64,000 nt of DNA from Bacteroides sp. ET71 (GCF_023336905.1 NZ_JAMBLS010000003.1:62001-126000); one strand, 5' to 3'. Positions 18,303 to 27,364 are shown, numbered from the stretch's first letter. The notes: a model not told the origin generated them from the sequence alone. Numbers and translations are program-made.

Positions 18303-20766
18303 ACATCGGATCTACATCATAATAAACCATCGCCCCCTTGAAGCGCGGGTCGCCCCCCACCTCGCGCTGCACGGCCAGCAGCAAGCTACGTACGCGTGCC
18401 ACGGGCGCCGTAGTCTCCACCTTCAGCACTATCTTGCGGATGAAAAGAGTCTGGATTCTGGCCACGGGCGGTTTGTCCGGGCCCAGCACACGCTCCCGGA
18501 ACAAGGTGCGCAGACGGGCAGCCATGTCTTGCGCCATCTGCTCTACGACGTCCTCGCGCCGGTGTTTCAGGTAGACGTACACCAAGCGGTAGTAGGGCGG
18601 ATAGCGGAACAGTTGGCGTTCGGCCAGTTGGCCGGCCGCCATGCCCTCGTAATCATTGGCTATGACTTGTGCTATCATTGGATGGTCGATGCTCTTCGTC
18701 TGAAGGATGACGCGCCCGCGCATCTCACGCCGGCCCGCACGGCCGGCCACCTGGGCCATCAACTGGAAGGCACGTTCGTAGGCCCGGAAGTCGGGATAAT
18801 TCAGGAGCGTATCGGCGTTCAAGATGCCCACCACGCTGACCCGGTCGAAGTCTAGCCCCTTCGACACCATCTGCGTACCCACCAGGATGTCCGTACGGCC
18901 CTGCTGGAAATCGTCGATGATGCGTTCGTAGGCCGAACGCGAGCGAGTGGTGTCCAGGTCCATGCGTGCCATGCGTGCCTCGGGCAACAGGGCGTGCAGT
19001 TCGTCTTCCACCTTTTCCGTACCGAAGCCCCGCGCCCGTAAATCCGTACCGTCACAAGCCGGGCAACGAAGTGGCAGGGGGGTGGTGTAGCCGCAGTAGT
19101 GGCACGTCAACATGTTCAGGCCCTTGTGGTAAGTCAGGCTCACGTCGCAGTTCTGGCACTTGGGCACCCAGCCGCACGTATTGCACTCGACCATCGGCGC
19201 AAAGCCCCGCCGGTTCTGGAAGAGGATGACCTGTTCCCGCCGTTCGAGCGCTTCGCGGATGTATTGCAACAGCAGGGGCGAGAAAGGCCCTTTCATGCGC
19301 TTCTTGTGCGCCAGTTCGCGGATGTCCACAGGGATGATTTCGGGTAGCTGGACCGCACGATGGCGTTCGCTCAAGTCCACACGGGCATACTTTCCCGTTT
19401 CGGCATTGTGCCACGTCTCCAGGCTGGGAGTGGCCGTTCCCAACAACGTTTTGGCTCCGTAGTAAGAAGCCAAGACGATGGCCGCGTTCCGGGCATGGTA
19501 GCGGGGAGCGGGGTCTTGCTGCTTGTACGTAGTCTCATGCTCCTCGTCCACAATGACCAGCTCCAACCGTCGGAAGGGCAGGAAGACTGACGAGCGCACG
19601 CCCAGTATGACATCATAAGGCGTGTCGGACAACTGCCGCTGCCAGATTTCCACCCGCTCGGCATCGGGAAACTTAGAGTGATAAATCCCCAGGCGGTTGC
19701 CGAAGACACGCTTCAGGCGTTCGGTTATCTGAGTAGTCAGCGCTATCTCCGGAAGCAGGTAAAGCACCTGTCCGCCCCGTTCCAAAGCTTCTTGAATAAG
19801 GTGAATGTAGATTTCCGTCTTACCGCTGGAAGTAACACCGTAGAGCAGGCAGACATGCTTCTCGCGAAAAGCTGCCACAATCTCGTCATGCGCACGCTGC
19901 TGGGCGGCAGAAAGCACATGAGGCTGCCCCAGCGGACCAACAGGCTGGCCGTTGCCCAGACGGCCTACCTCCTCCTGGTAGGTCTCAAGAATACCGCGCG
20001 AGACAAGGCCCGTGAAGACAGCCTGCGTGGCTCCCGTGCGTTGCAGCAAATCGCGCTTGGACACCGGGCGTTCCCTCCCTCCAAGGGCTCCGGACTGCTC
20101 CAGGTACTTCATCAGAAGGTCGAGCTGCTTAGGGGCACGGCGCTGCAACTCGTCGAAGAAGATGTGCAACCGATGCTCATTGCGGGCATCCGGAGCCAGG
20201 CGCACGCGAGTTTCCGTCTTCGGCTTGTACGTACGCTTCAGTTCCTCCTTCACAAATACGGCTTCACGAGACAGCAATGCGTTGAGGACGGCCAGTATAT
20301 TCTTTATCCCGGCACGCTGTTCCAGCTTCGTGACCGACAACGCTGGCTCTTCAGCCAACAAATCCAAGACACATTGCTCACGCTCCGGCAAACGTTCGCC
20401 CGCCTCAAAGTCCGGATTCAGTTCAACCACCGTCTCACTCTCCAGTTTCAACCCCGAAGGCAAAGCCGCCTTATAGACATCACCCAGCGTGCATAGATAG
20501 TAGTCCGAGAGCCACTTCCAAAACCTGAACTGAACAGGCAACAGAACAGGCCGCGCATCCAGCACGGCCAATACCTCCTTCACCTCATAACCCTCAGGAC
20601 GGAGCGCATGAATCCTCTCCACAATGCCCGTATAGAACTTCTTGCGCCCGAAAGGCACCACCACACGGCACCCTTCCCGTACGCTCTCCTCCAGCTCCGG
20701 AGGCAGCAGATACGTAAACCCACCGGGCAAAGGCAAAGGCAGTATGACGTCGACAAACCGTTCCAT
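18301..20766 (-). CDS. priA: primosomal protein N', replication restart helicase
   Basis: An 821-residue superfamily 2 DNA helicase that reloads the replisome at stalled forks. The N-terminal 3'-end-binding domain (MERFVDVILPLPLPGGFTYL) is followed by Walker A GVTSSGKTEIY near residue 310 and the DEEH box in VDEEHETTYKQ. A cysteine-rich zinc insert (CNTCGWVPKCQNC, CHYCGY, CPAC; residues about 523-567) splits the helicase core, as is normal for PriA. The ATG at 20766 is preferred over a TTG two codons upstream. It is a single gene with its own terminator. Confidence 0.95.
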   Translation of the reverse strand: MERFVDVILPLPLPGGFTYLLPPELEESVREGCRVVVPFGRKKFYTGIVERIHALRPEGYEVKEVLAVLDARPVLLPVQFRFWKWLSDYYLCTLGDVYKAALPSGLKLESETVVELNPDFEAGERLPEREQCVLDLLAEEPALSVTKLEQRAGIKNILAVLNALLSREAVFVKEELKRTYKPKTETRVRLAPDARNEHRLHIFFDELQRRAPKQLDLLMKYLEQSGALGGRERPVSKRDLLQRTGATQAVFTGLVSRGILETYQEEVGRLGNGQPVGPLGQPHVLSAAQQRAHDEIVAAFREKHVCLLYGVTSSGKTEIYIHLIQEALERGGQVLYLLPEIALTTQITERLKRVFGNRLGIYHSKFPDAERVEIWQRQLSDTPYDVILGVRSSVFLPFRRLELVIVDEEHETTYKQQDPAPRYHARNAAIVLASYYGAKTLLGTATPSLETWHNAETGKYARVDLSERHRAVQLPEIIPVDIRELAHKKRMKGPFSPLLLQYIREALERREQVILFQNRRGFAPMVECNTCGWVPKCQNCDVSLTYHKGLNMLTCHYCGYTTPLPLRCPACDGTDLRARGFGTEKVEDELHALLPEARMARMDLDTTRSRSAYERIIDDFQQGRTDILVGTQMVSKGLDFDRVSVVGILNADTLLNYPDFRAYERAFQLMAQVAGRAGRREMRGRVILQTKSIDHPMIAQVIANDYEGMAAGQLAERQLFRYPPYYRLVYVYLKHRREDVVEQMAQDMAARLRTLFRERVLGPDKPPVARIQTLFIRKIVLKVETTAPVARVRSLLLAVQREVGGDPRFKGAMVYYDVDPM

Positions 20767-20789
20767 GCACAAACTTTTATACTGAACGA

Positions 20790-20830
20790 AGCCGAAGCAC
20801 CCCCTCGCGTTCAGAAGGAATGCTTCGGCT
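20790..20830 (-). terminator. hairpin between the outer-membrane protein gene and priA
   Basis: The arms AGCCGAAGCA (20790-20799) and TGCTTCGGCT (20821-20830) pair perfectly across a 21-base loop, just past the outer-membrane protein stop. No long T run follows on the minus strand, so termination is possible but uncertain. Confidence 0.4.
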
Positions 20831-20851
20831 CTATCCGAATGTTAAATCTCA

Positions 20852-21406
20852 TCAAAAGAGGTAAGCCAAAGACACTTGCCAAGTCTTGTCCTTAGCCCCA
20901 TCGCCGTCCCACGTGAAGTGGTCGCCCATAGCAATGTTATAGTTCACGCCGAGCTGCAAATGGTTAATCAGCTTCACGCCGGCGCCCACGTTGATGCCTA
21001 CCTGCGCTTTCTTTCTATCCACACCGTCCGGGTCGCTCTTGAAATCGAAGAAGAAGTCCGGGCCTGCAGCAATGAAGATGCCCAGCATACTCCCCAATCC
21101 GAAGGTGTACTTCAGGTTGACCGGGATGTCCAGTCCCACCTGCTTCCTGTCGTCCGAATCCGCCTTGATGCCCTTTTGCGAGAACAGCAACGATGCATCC
21201 AGCCCCAAGCCGACAACGGGAATCGTCATCTCAGCCATCGGCCCTATGAAAAAGCCAGCCATCTTGTCCTTATAATCATCGAAGTCCAACTTAGTCACGT
21301 TCACTCCGCCTTTCACACCCCAGCGCAGAAGCTGTGCCTGGGCAGCCGGCATCACTACGAAGGTGCAGCACACGGCCACAACCAACAAAATAAATACTCT
21401 CTTCAT
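20852..21406 (-). CDS. outer-membrane beta-barrel protein (PorT-like family)
   Basis: A 184-residue secreted protein. The signal peptide MKRVFILLVVAVCC...AQAQ is cleaved near residue 24. The mature part is a run of amphipathic beta strands typical of a small eight-stranded barrel (RWGVKGGVNVTKLDF at the start, LGVNYNIAMG and a C-terminal WQVSLAYLF with terminal phenylalanine). This matches the outer-membrane beta-barrel family related to PorT. It is monocistronic between priA and tRNA-Ser. The frame is open upstream, but the starts at 21406 or 21412 fit both the signal peptide and the promoter at 21433-21441. Confidence 0.8.
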   Translation of the reverse strand: MKRVFILLVVAVCCTFVVMPAAQAQLLRWGVKGGVNVTKLDFDDYKDKMAGFFIGPMAEMTIPVVGLGLDASLLFSQKGIKADSDDRKQVGLDIPVNLKYTFGLGSMLGIFIAAGPDFFFDFKSDPDGVDRKKAQVGINVGAGVKLINHLQLGVNYNIAMGDHFTWDGDGAKDKTWQVSLAYLF

Positions 21407-21432
21407 ATCCATATTTGTCTTTAAAGTTTGTG

Positions 21433-21441
21433 GCAAATATA
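21433..21441 (-). promoter_or_regulatory. -7 promoter element of the outer-membrane protein gene
   Basis: On the minus strand this reads TATATTTGC, a match to TAnnTTTG, about 27 bases before the ATG at 21406. It shows that the open frame further upstream is not translated. Confidence 0.5.
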
Positions 21442-21537
21442 TGTATTTTTCCCGCACTTCCTCGCCCTTCCGGACAAAAAAATGTCTCCTTCGGCAAAAA
21501 AAAGGTCCCAAAGCATACAACTTATCGCAAAAGAAGC

Positions 21538-21546
21538 TACCTTTGC
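21538..21546 (+). promoter_or_regulatory. -7 promoter element of tRNA-Ser
   Basis: TACCTTTGC matches the TAnnTTTG element and ends 14 bases before the first base of the tRNA. Confidence 0.55.
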
Positions 21547-21560
21547 ACCGCCTTAAGCAA

Positions 21561-21647
21561 GGAAAGATGCCGGAGTGGTCGATCGGGCCGCACTCGAAAT
21601 GCGGTGAACGGGCAACTGTTCCCAGGGTTCGAATCCCTGTCTTTCCG
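21561..21647 (+). tRNA. tRNA-Ser (CGA)
   Basis: An 87-base class II tRNA. The acceptor arms GGAAAGA and TCTTTCC pair. The anticodon stem CCGCA/TGCGG frames the loop CTCGAAA, giving anticodon CGA at 21595-21597. A long variable arm follows, then the T loop GGTTCGAATCC. The discriminator is G; CCA is not encoded. It reads serine codon UCG. Confidence 0.95.
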
Positions 21648-21670
21648 CAAAAGAATTGCCTGCGGGCAAC

Positions 21671-21711
21671 AAAAAAAGGAACCGGAGTGAAAAACTCCGG
21701 TTCCTTTTTTT
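21671..21711. terminator. bidirectional terminator between tRNA-Ser and the GH78 gene
   Basis: A run of A leads into GGAACCGGAGT, a 5-base loop, ACTCCGGTTCC and a run of T. The stem is GC-rich and flanked by A and T tracts on its two sides, so it can end transcription of the tRNA (plus) and of the rhamnosidase operon (minus). Confidence 0.9.
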
Positions 21712-21732
21712 ATGCTCTGCCGACAGGACGGC

Positions 21733-24396
21733 TCAGTCCGAGAGAGAGGCTTCTATGTCATAAACGCCGGCCTCCAGGCGCAGGGAGCCCTCCGGCAAGG
21801 CAACGTCCTCGCCGTTGACCTTGCAAAGAGAGGCGTTCCCCGGCAAGCGCAAATCGGCTGTCGAACCGATGGGGATGGAGACATGCACCTTCAGTCCGCC
21901 GTCTTTCAAAGCCCAGTTCACGACCACCGTGCCATAAGGAGTGTCCTTCGTCGTATGAGCCCAAGTGACACCTTGGGGAATCTGCGGCTCTATGAAGAAA
22001 TGCTTATACCCCGCCTTGTCCGCATCAGGCCTGATGCCTCCGATGGCTTGGTAGAACCAGTTTCCGATGCCGTTGTAGCAATTGTGCACACGGCTGCGCT
22101 CTCCGCTCCAATATTCCCAAGTGGTCGTAGCACCATTCAGCAGCATGTGCAGGTAGCCGGGATAGTCCGGTTGCTTTAACAAACGGTACATCCAGTCCGC
22201 TGCACGGTTCTGCACGGCCCATTCTGTCAAGATGGGGACTCCTACCAGGCCGACACCGATGTGCCCCCGGTATTGCTCTGCGGTGCGTCGTTCCATCTCA
22301 TCTTTGACCGAAGCATAGAGTTCGGACGGCACCACGCCCACCAGCATCGGGTAGGTCATGTCGAGCTGCGAGCCGGTGGCATAGATGTGTTCCTCCGCTT
22401 TGTAGAAAGCCTGGTGGATGCGTTTGTTCAGCGCTTCTTTCTGCGCGGCAAAGTCTTTGGCCTCATCCGCCCGGCCCAAAGCCCCGGCCACGCGGCACAA
22501 AGCCCCTAAGCAGTCGCTGATGAAGCAGTTGTTCACCAAGTCTATCGAGGCCTGGTTGCCGCTGTCCACTCCCATCGGAGCCAGCCAGTCGCCCAAGTAC
22601 CAGCCGCGATAAGAGGTATCCGGCCAGCGCTGCAACAGGCCGTCCACCATATACTTGCGCACATAGCCCATCCACGCCTTCATGTCGTCGTAACAACGTT
22701 CCAGCAGGCGGCTGTCGCCATAGTTCAGATAAGTGCGCCACGGAGCCAAGACGATGAATCCGCACCAATAAGGGCCGCCGCCTCCGCCGCCCGCCGGGGC
22801 GACATGGGGCAAGCCACCGTCCGGCTGTATGACATCTTCCCAGGCCTGCAGCCAGTTCAGGTAGGTGGGAGCCGCATCGTACATGGTCTGGAAGACTTGC
22901 GTGGATGAGTTACCGTCGCCGCCATAACCGGTGCGCTCCAGATGGGGGCAGTCCACCATGTATCCACTGAAAGTCAGACAGCGCAAAGTATAGTTCACCA
23001 TGTCGTGTATGGCATTCAGGTCTCGGTCCGAGCAGACAAAGGTAGATGCCGGGCGGTAATCCCCATGCACCAGATAGGCCTTGACCTGCGCCGGCTGCGG
23101 CTTACAGGGCAGGCCGGAAATCTTCGCATAGCGGAATGCATGGTGGTGGAACTTGTTGCAGAACAGGTCAGCCGTCCGGCCAGATGCCACGTAGATGTCG
23201 CTTTCTCCCTGCTCTTCAATCGTCCCGTCAGGTTTCATGAAATCGCTGTAAGAGACCTTCAGTTCGTGCCCGGCAGGCAACGAGGGAATCTGCAGTTCGA
23301 ACCATCCGGTCAGGACCTTCCCCATGTCGACCAGCCACGTGCCATTCTCCAAGAGCGTGATGCTTTTGGGTGACAGCGTCTCTTGCACCTTGTTCGGCTC
23401 GCACATTTGCGGGGTCAACCGACGGGAAGCGACGTTTATTTCGGCAGTATTCTCCCAAGCCAGCTTATCCAGCCCGGCGGACGTCAGGGAAAGCGGCAAC
23501 TGACGGGCGTCAATCCGCTCGCCGCCGAACTGCAATGCGTTCCAGGAGCCGGTATCGCTGTACCCGCTCTCGCGGCCTTGCCAGGTATCGTCCGTCGCCA
23601 CGAGCGTATCCCAGCCACCCTTCTTGTTCAAGGCAGACAACTCGGCACAGACCACCGGCCCGTCGTGTTCGGCCTTGAAGGTGGTCTGCTTGTACCAGCC
23701 CTTCCCTATCCACAAGAGCAATTCGTTCTCGCCCGGCTTCAAGAGAGAGGTGACGTCATAGGTCACTATCAAGCAGCGTTTATCCAACTGGGAGACTGCC
23801 GGCGCCAAGACAGAGGCATCCACCTTGCGGCCGTTCAGGTATGCTTCATGGTAACCCAAGGAAGCGACGTGCAAGAAGGCGGTGGACAAGGCGTCCACCC
23901 GGAACTTTTTCCGCAGCAGGGGGGCAGAGACCTTCTCCCCCGCCAAGCTGATGAACTTCCCCTTCAGGGCGTCTCCTTCTTCTTCCAGAATACCGACGGC
24001 AAAGCGTTGCACCGGGCTCCAGTCGGACTGGTTGCCTTGTTCGTCGGTCACGCGCACACGCCAATAACACAGCATCCGCGACTTCAGGTCCCGGCCCCCG
24101 TAGGGCACCATCACCGAAGCATCAGACTGCACCCGGCCCGTGTCCCACAGGTCTGCCCGGCCTTGGGCCAGGCGCACGCTGTCTGTGCCCACCTGAATCT
24201 GGTAGGCGTGCTGGCTCATCGAGCCATCGGAAGCCAGCACTTTCCAACTGAAGCGCGGGGCGGTGTTGTCAATGCCCAGCGGGTTGGTCAGGTTCTCGCA
24301 GCGCAAGTCCGCCAGCCAGATGGAGGCGGCTGCCGCCTGCCACACGCCCGCCAAGCACAACAGGAGTGATAAAAAAGCTTTCTTCATGAGCGGCAT
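21733..24396 (-). CDS. alpha-L-rhamnosidase, GH78, secreted
   Basis: An 887-residue glycoside hydrolase with a signal peptide (MPLMKKAFLSLLLCLAG...AAAA). The layout is that of GH78: an N-terminal fibronectin-like domain (LRCENLTNPLGIDNTAPRFSW), the rhamnosidase N domain (ADDEWQ-like KGWYKQTTF region), a concanavalin-like domain, then the (alpha/alpha)6 barrel from about residue 440 containing GYMVDCPHLERTGYGGDG, which holds the family acidic residues, and a C-terminal beta domain. It cleaves terminal alpha-L-rhamnose, probably in the periplasm. It starts 3 bases after the SGNH hydrolase stop, so the two are cotranscribed. It complements the GH106-type enzyme 7 kb away. Confidence 0.92.
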   Translation of the reverse strand: MPLMKKAFLSLLLCLAGVWQAAAASIWLADLRCENLTNPLGIDNTAPRFSWKVLASDGSMSQHAYQIQVGTDSVRLAQGRADLWDTGRVQSDASVMVPYGGRDLKSRMLCYWRVRVTDEQGNQSDWSPVQRFAVGILEEEGDALKGKFISLAGEKVSAPLLRKKFRVDALSTAFLHVASLGYHEAYLNGRKVDASVLAPAVSQLDKRCLIVTYDVTSLLKPGENELLLWIGKGWYKQTTFKAEHDGPVVCAELSALNKKGGWDTLVATDDTWQGRESGYSDTGSWNALQFGGERIDARQLPLSLTSAGLDKLAWENTAEINVASRRLTPQMCEPNKVQETLSPKSITLLENGTWLVDMGKVLTGWFELQIPSLPAGHELKVSYSDFMKPDGTIEEQGESDIYVASGRTADLFCNKFHHHAFRYAKISGLPCKPQPAQVKAYLVHGDYRPASTFVCSDRDLNAIHDMVNYTLRCLTFSGYMVDCPHLERTGYGGDGNSSTQVFQTMYDAAPTYLNWLQAWEDVIQPDGGLPHVAPAGGGGGGPYWCGFIVLAPWRTYLNYGDSRLLERCYDDMKAWMGYVRKYMVDGLLQRWPDTSYRGWYLGDWLAPMGVDSGNQASIDLVNNCFISDCLGALCRVAGALGRADEAKDFAAQKEALNKRIHQAFYKAEEHIYATGSQLDMTYPMLVGVVPSELYASVKDEMERRTAEQYRGHIGVGLVGVPILTEWAVQNRAADWMYRLLKQPDYPGYLHMLLNGATTTWEYWSGERSRVHNCYNGIGNWFYQAIGGIRPDADKAGYKHFFIEPQIPQGVTWAHTTKDTPYGTVVVNWALKDGGLKVHVSIPIGSTADLRLPGNASLCKVNGEDVALPEGSLRLEAGVYDIEASLSD

Positions 24397-24399
24397 CCT

Positions 24400-25752
24400 T
24401 TACATCCGGCGCAACACGACGCGGCGCGTCACCGGCTTGTTGATTTCATAAATCTTGTCAATCATCACATCCATCTCTTCCTGACGGGCGTCGCGCACGG
24501 TTTGGAACATGTGGCGCGTGTAGTTATCGCGGTGGCCTTTCACCCATCCGTCCTTTTCCACATACTCGTCCATCACGTCGAGGGCCTTGCGGTCGTTGGC
24601 AAACAGCAGCCCGTGTTTCTGGAAGAAGCTGAACTGCGTCCAGGCATACTCGCGCATGGTGCGCTCGATTTCCCAGCGTATCTCGTTGAGATGCATCACC
24701 GCCAACGCCTGCTGGTATTGGGGCGTTTTCGTCTCGGCCGCCAGATTGACGCCTTTTTCCAGCTCGGCAGCGGTATAGGTGTTCACCTCCTGCCCGTCAA
24801 TCAGCAGCTTATAGTTACCGGCCTTCAGGCCCGATACCTTCAGCAGCTCTTGGTTCATTTCGTCCATGAAGGGCACGAGCTTCGTGGCGTCGGCCTGCGA
24901 CTTGCGCTGCATCCATCCCCGGGGTATGGTGTCGAGCGGGTAAGGCAGTGCTTCGGCCAGGTAGTCGAAGCTGAAGTCGCGTCCGTTGCGTTCGATGTTG
25001 CTCAGGCTACAGTTCTCAGCCTTGACTGCTTTCCGGGCACGAGCGTCCAGTTCCATCTCTGCCACGGGTTTCCCGGCAAAGCCTTGCGCCTTCAGGAAGA
25101 GGTAAGCCATCACCATGTGACCGTCGTTGTCAGGATGGATTCGGTCGCTGCCGCACAGCGTGAATCCCGGGTCCTTGACCTGCTCCCGCTGGTTGATGGC
25201 CACCATCGGCTCGTTCCAGTCCGTAAATTCCCAGCCGTTTTCGGCGGCCACCTGCTTCTGGTAAGCCACCAGCCGCTTGATGGTTTCGTTCTTTGTCCGG
25301 AAAGGCGTATTGTCCTTCATCTGCACCGTCTCGTCGTACGGCGAGGTGCCGACCATGACCAGGCGCGTGCCGTGCAGTTCCTTGAAGCGGGCAGCCATCT
25401 TGTCGAAGTTGCTGACGCTCTCTTGGTACTTCTGCTCGCCAAAGGCTTTCGGGTTATCGCCGTTGTACTCGAAATAGCCAGAGTCGTTCATCCCGAACGT
25501 GACCATCAGCGTCGTCGGCTCCAAGCAGAAGATGTCTCCGTCCAAGCGTTCGAGCATGTCGCCCGCCGTGTCGCCGCCGATGCCACCGTTGAAGACGCGG
25601 ATGTTCATGTTTGGGAAGCGGGTCATGTAGTAAAGCCAGATGTACGAATGGTAGTGTCCGCCATCGGTGATACTGTTGCCTAAGAACACGGCGCGTTCGC
25701 CGTCCTGAAAAGGTTTAATGGTTTGGGCCGATGCGCCTGCGCACAGGAAGCC
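24400..25752 (-). pseudogene. SGNH/GDSL hydrolase with a lost 5' end
   Basis: The catalytic domain looks complete: block I GNSITDGG with the nucleophile serine, block II glycine in GGIGGDTAGD, block III GMND and block V DRIHPDNDGH. Such enzymes de-esterify glycans, and the GH78 neighbour suggests an acetylesterase for pectin-like substrates. Reading upstream in frame, sequence typical of the end of a signal peptide is visible (FLCAGASAQTIKPF, up to 25752), but the expected ATG and hydrophobic core are missing; non-signal sequence and a TGA stop follow. The first usable start is a GTG at 25689, which would give a 429-residue protein without an export signal. Confidence 0.7.
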
Positions 25753-26108
25753 ATCGGGAGTGGATCGGGGTGTTTTACTTCCGAGCGCTTTGCCTGGGAG
25801 AAAGAGACATTCTCAGCCTGTTCGTCGAGGTAGACGCGAGAGGCCATACGGAAGGCTTCGATGCTCTGCTGTTCAATCAAGACATTCATCTCGCGCAGGC
25901 GGGCCAGGTTTTCGTCGGTGTAGCGGAAAGCCTTGTCCAGTTTATGCTTCCTCTCTTCCAAATACTCTTTCAGCAGGTCTTCCTTGGCATCGCGGCTCAA
26001 GTAGTCGTCGGCGGCGATGCGCAGGACTATGTCTTCCAGTATCTCCACCGGCAGCGGTTCCAGGTTCTCGTAGCCGCAGAGGTATCCGTCTCTGTATTTC
26101 AGGCTCAT
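25680..26108 (-). CDS. uncharacterised 142-residue protein with chimeric C-terminus
   Basis: I do not recognise this protein. Residues 1 to about 115 are a charged, largely helical sequence (DDYLSRDAKEDLLKEYLEER, ENLARLREMNVLIEQQ) and look like real coding sequence. From about residue 117 the frame runs out of register through what was the signal-peptide region of the SGNH gene, giving a proline-rich tail (RPKPLNLFRTANAPCS). The natural C-terminus has probably been replaced at the same junction that removed the SGNH start. It overlaps the SGNH open frame by about 70 bases and follows the 26136-26729 gene at 27 bases. Confidence 0.6.
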   Translation of the reverse strand: MSLKYRDGYLCGYENLEPLPVEILEDIVLRIAADDYLSRDAKEDLLKEYLEERKHKLDKAFRYTDENLARLREMNVLIEQQSIEAFRMASRVYLDEQAENVSFSQAKRSEVKHPDPLPMASCAQAHRPKPLNLFRTANAPCS

Positions 26109-26135
26109 GGTTGTTCCGTTTTTTCTGCCACCGGG

Positions 26136-26729
26136 TCAGAGGTTGTACATTTCCTGCCAGTACTCGGCAAACAGGTGTAGCCCGGTGCGCATGCGTTTCA
26201 GGCTCGGTTCGTTGTGGTGGCGTGCGGGGTCTTCCAGGCACTCGAAGGCAAATATCATTTCGTTCAACGCCGCGTCCCAGTGGGCGCACTCGTCCTCCAG
26301 GTCCATGTAGATTCTGCTGAAGTAAGCGGGCGGAAACTGCGTGTGGTCCGCGAAGGCTCTCAGCGTCGGCAGTATCCTCCGGGCCATCTGGCGGTTGGTC
26401 TGCGCATAGTCCTCGTCGTCCACGAACATGTATTCGGCATTGAGGAAAGGCAGGCAGACGGCGAAGTGGTGCAGGCCGTAGAGTACGCGGGAGGCTGTTT
26501 CGGCGTCCGTCGGCCGGTCGTCCTGCTCGTTGCGGTCGAGGATGTGGCGGAGGGCGAACACGGCTTCTTCACACGCCGGCCTCAGTCCGTCGGGGATGCG
26601 GGCGTGGCGCATGAAGCCCTCCAGCAGCGGGAGGCAGGCACCCGCGGCATAGTCGGCGAAATACCAGACGCGCTCGCGCCTGTCCAAGTCTGAGCAGGGG
26701 AATATCTCTGAGGGGGAGTTCGTATCCAT
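26136..26729 (-). CDS. uncharacterised cytoplasmic helical protein
   Basis: A 197-residue protein starting at MDTNSPSEIFPCSDLDR. It is rich in aromatic residues and histidine and mostly helical by eye (VWYFADYAAGACLPLLEG, LYGLHHFAVCLPFLNAEYMF). There is no signal peptide or membrane helix. The frame is open to 26783, but the extra residues look non-coding. It shares the minus-strand gene series from 27.3 to 21.7 kb. I cannot assign a function. Confidence 0.6.
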   Translation of the reverse strand: MDTNSPSEIFPCSDLDRRERVWYFADYAAGACLPLLEGFMRHARIPDGLRPACEEAVFALRHILDRNEQDDRPTDAETASRVLYGLHHFAVCLPFLNAEYMFVDDEDYAQTNRQMARRILPTLRAFADHTQFPPAYFSRIYMDLEDECAHWDAALNEMIFAFECLEDPARHHNEPSLKRMRTGLHLFAEYWQEMYNL

Positions 26730-26812
26730 AGGCTTTACGATTTTTCTGCAAAAGAAAGGGGGTGTTGTGCCAAACGGGGGCACAAGGGCGGAAAATCTTC
26801 AAACAGAGATGC

Positions 26813-27083
26813 TCAAAACAGCTTCAACTCTTCTTCGCGCACCTCTCCGAACCACTCGCGGAGGCGGGCTTTGGCTTTCTTTTCTATTTCCGGCGTGACG
26901 TTGGACCACACTGCGTGCAACGCCCACAGCAACGCGGCCATGTCGTCGGTATAACCAACGCCCGGCGTCATGTCCGGAAACCACTTTGATGCCCGCCTTC
27001 CGAGCCACTTGCTTAATTTTATCCCACAGCTTGGATTCCGAATAATTACTACCGTAGGAACTGTAATCGGTCACTTTTCCCAT
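26813..27083 (-). pseudogene. YkvA/DUF1232-family gene broken by an internal deletion
   Basis: The first 35 or so residues (WDKIKQVARKAGIKVV) read as the start of a YkvA-type protein. After that the frame runs into low-quality sequence, while the next frame over gives FPDMTPGVGYTDDMAALLWA and a normal-looking tail ending REEELKLF at a TGA at 26813-26815. Family members have about 40 more residues, including a hydrophobic segment, between these parts. The simplest reading is a deletion near 26974-26985 that also shifted the frame. If translated in the original frame, the product is 94 residues ending at 26799. Confidence 0.7.
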
Positions 27084-27101
27084 ATCTATTATTTATTGGT
27101 T

Positions 27102-27314
27102 TTATTCTTCCCGTCCTTTCTCCATCCTCGCCCAAACCTTCCGGTACGCCCCCTCCGACAACCGTCCCAGCAGACCGGCCGGCCGCGTCTGCAGACTGCC
27201 GCACTTGGGACACGGCTGCGGCATGGACAGGGCGGTCGCCATATACTCCACGTCGGGTGCCTGGAAACGCTCGCCGCAACGGGCGCATTGGAATGTCTTG
27301 ATGCCTCTATACAT
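27102..27314 (-). CDS. small zinc-ribbon protein
   Basis: A 70-residue protein with two CXXC knuckles, FQCARCGERF and PCPKCGS, separated by 24 residues, which form a rubredoxin-like zinc ribbon. The C-terminal 25 residues are basic (RLSEGAYRKVWARMEKGREE). The ATG at 27314 has a well-placed promoter upstream (27334-27364). It is the first gene of the minus-strand series. Function is unknown. Confidence 0.75.
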   Translation of the reverse strand: MYRGIKTFQCARCGERFQAPDVEYMATALSMPQPCPKCGSLQTRPAGLLGRLSEGAYRKVWARMEKGREE

Positions 27315-27333
27315 ATCTTCCGTTTTTACCGTT

Positions 27334-27364
27334 CAAAATTACAGCATCCGGCCACACGCGTCAA
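27334..27364 (-). promoter_or_regulatory. promoter of the zinc-ribbon gene series
   Basis: On the minus strand, TTG (27362-27364) is followed after 20 bases by TAATTTTG (27334-27341), a complete Bacteroidetes -33/-7 pair ending 19 bases before the ATG. Confidence 0.6.
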
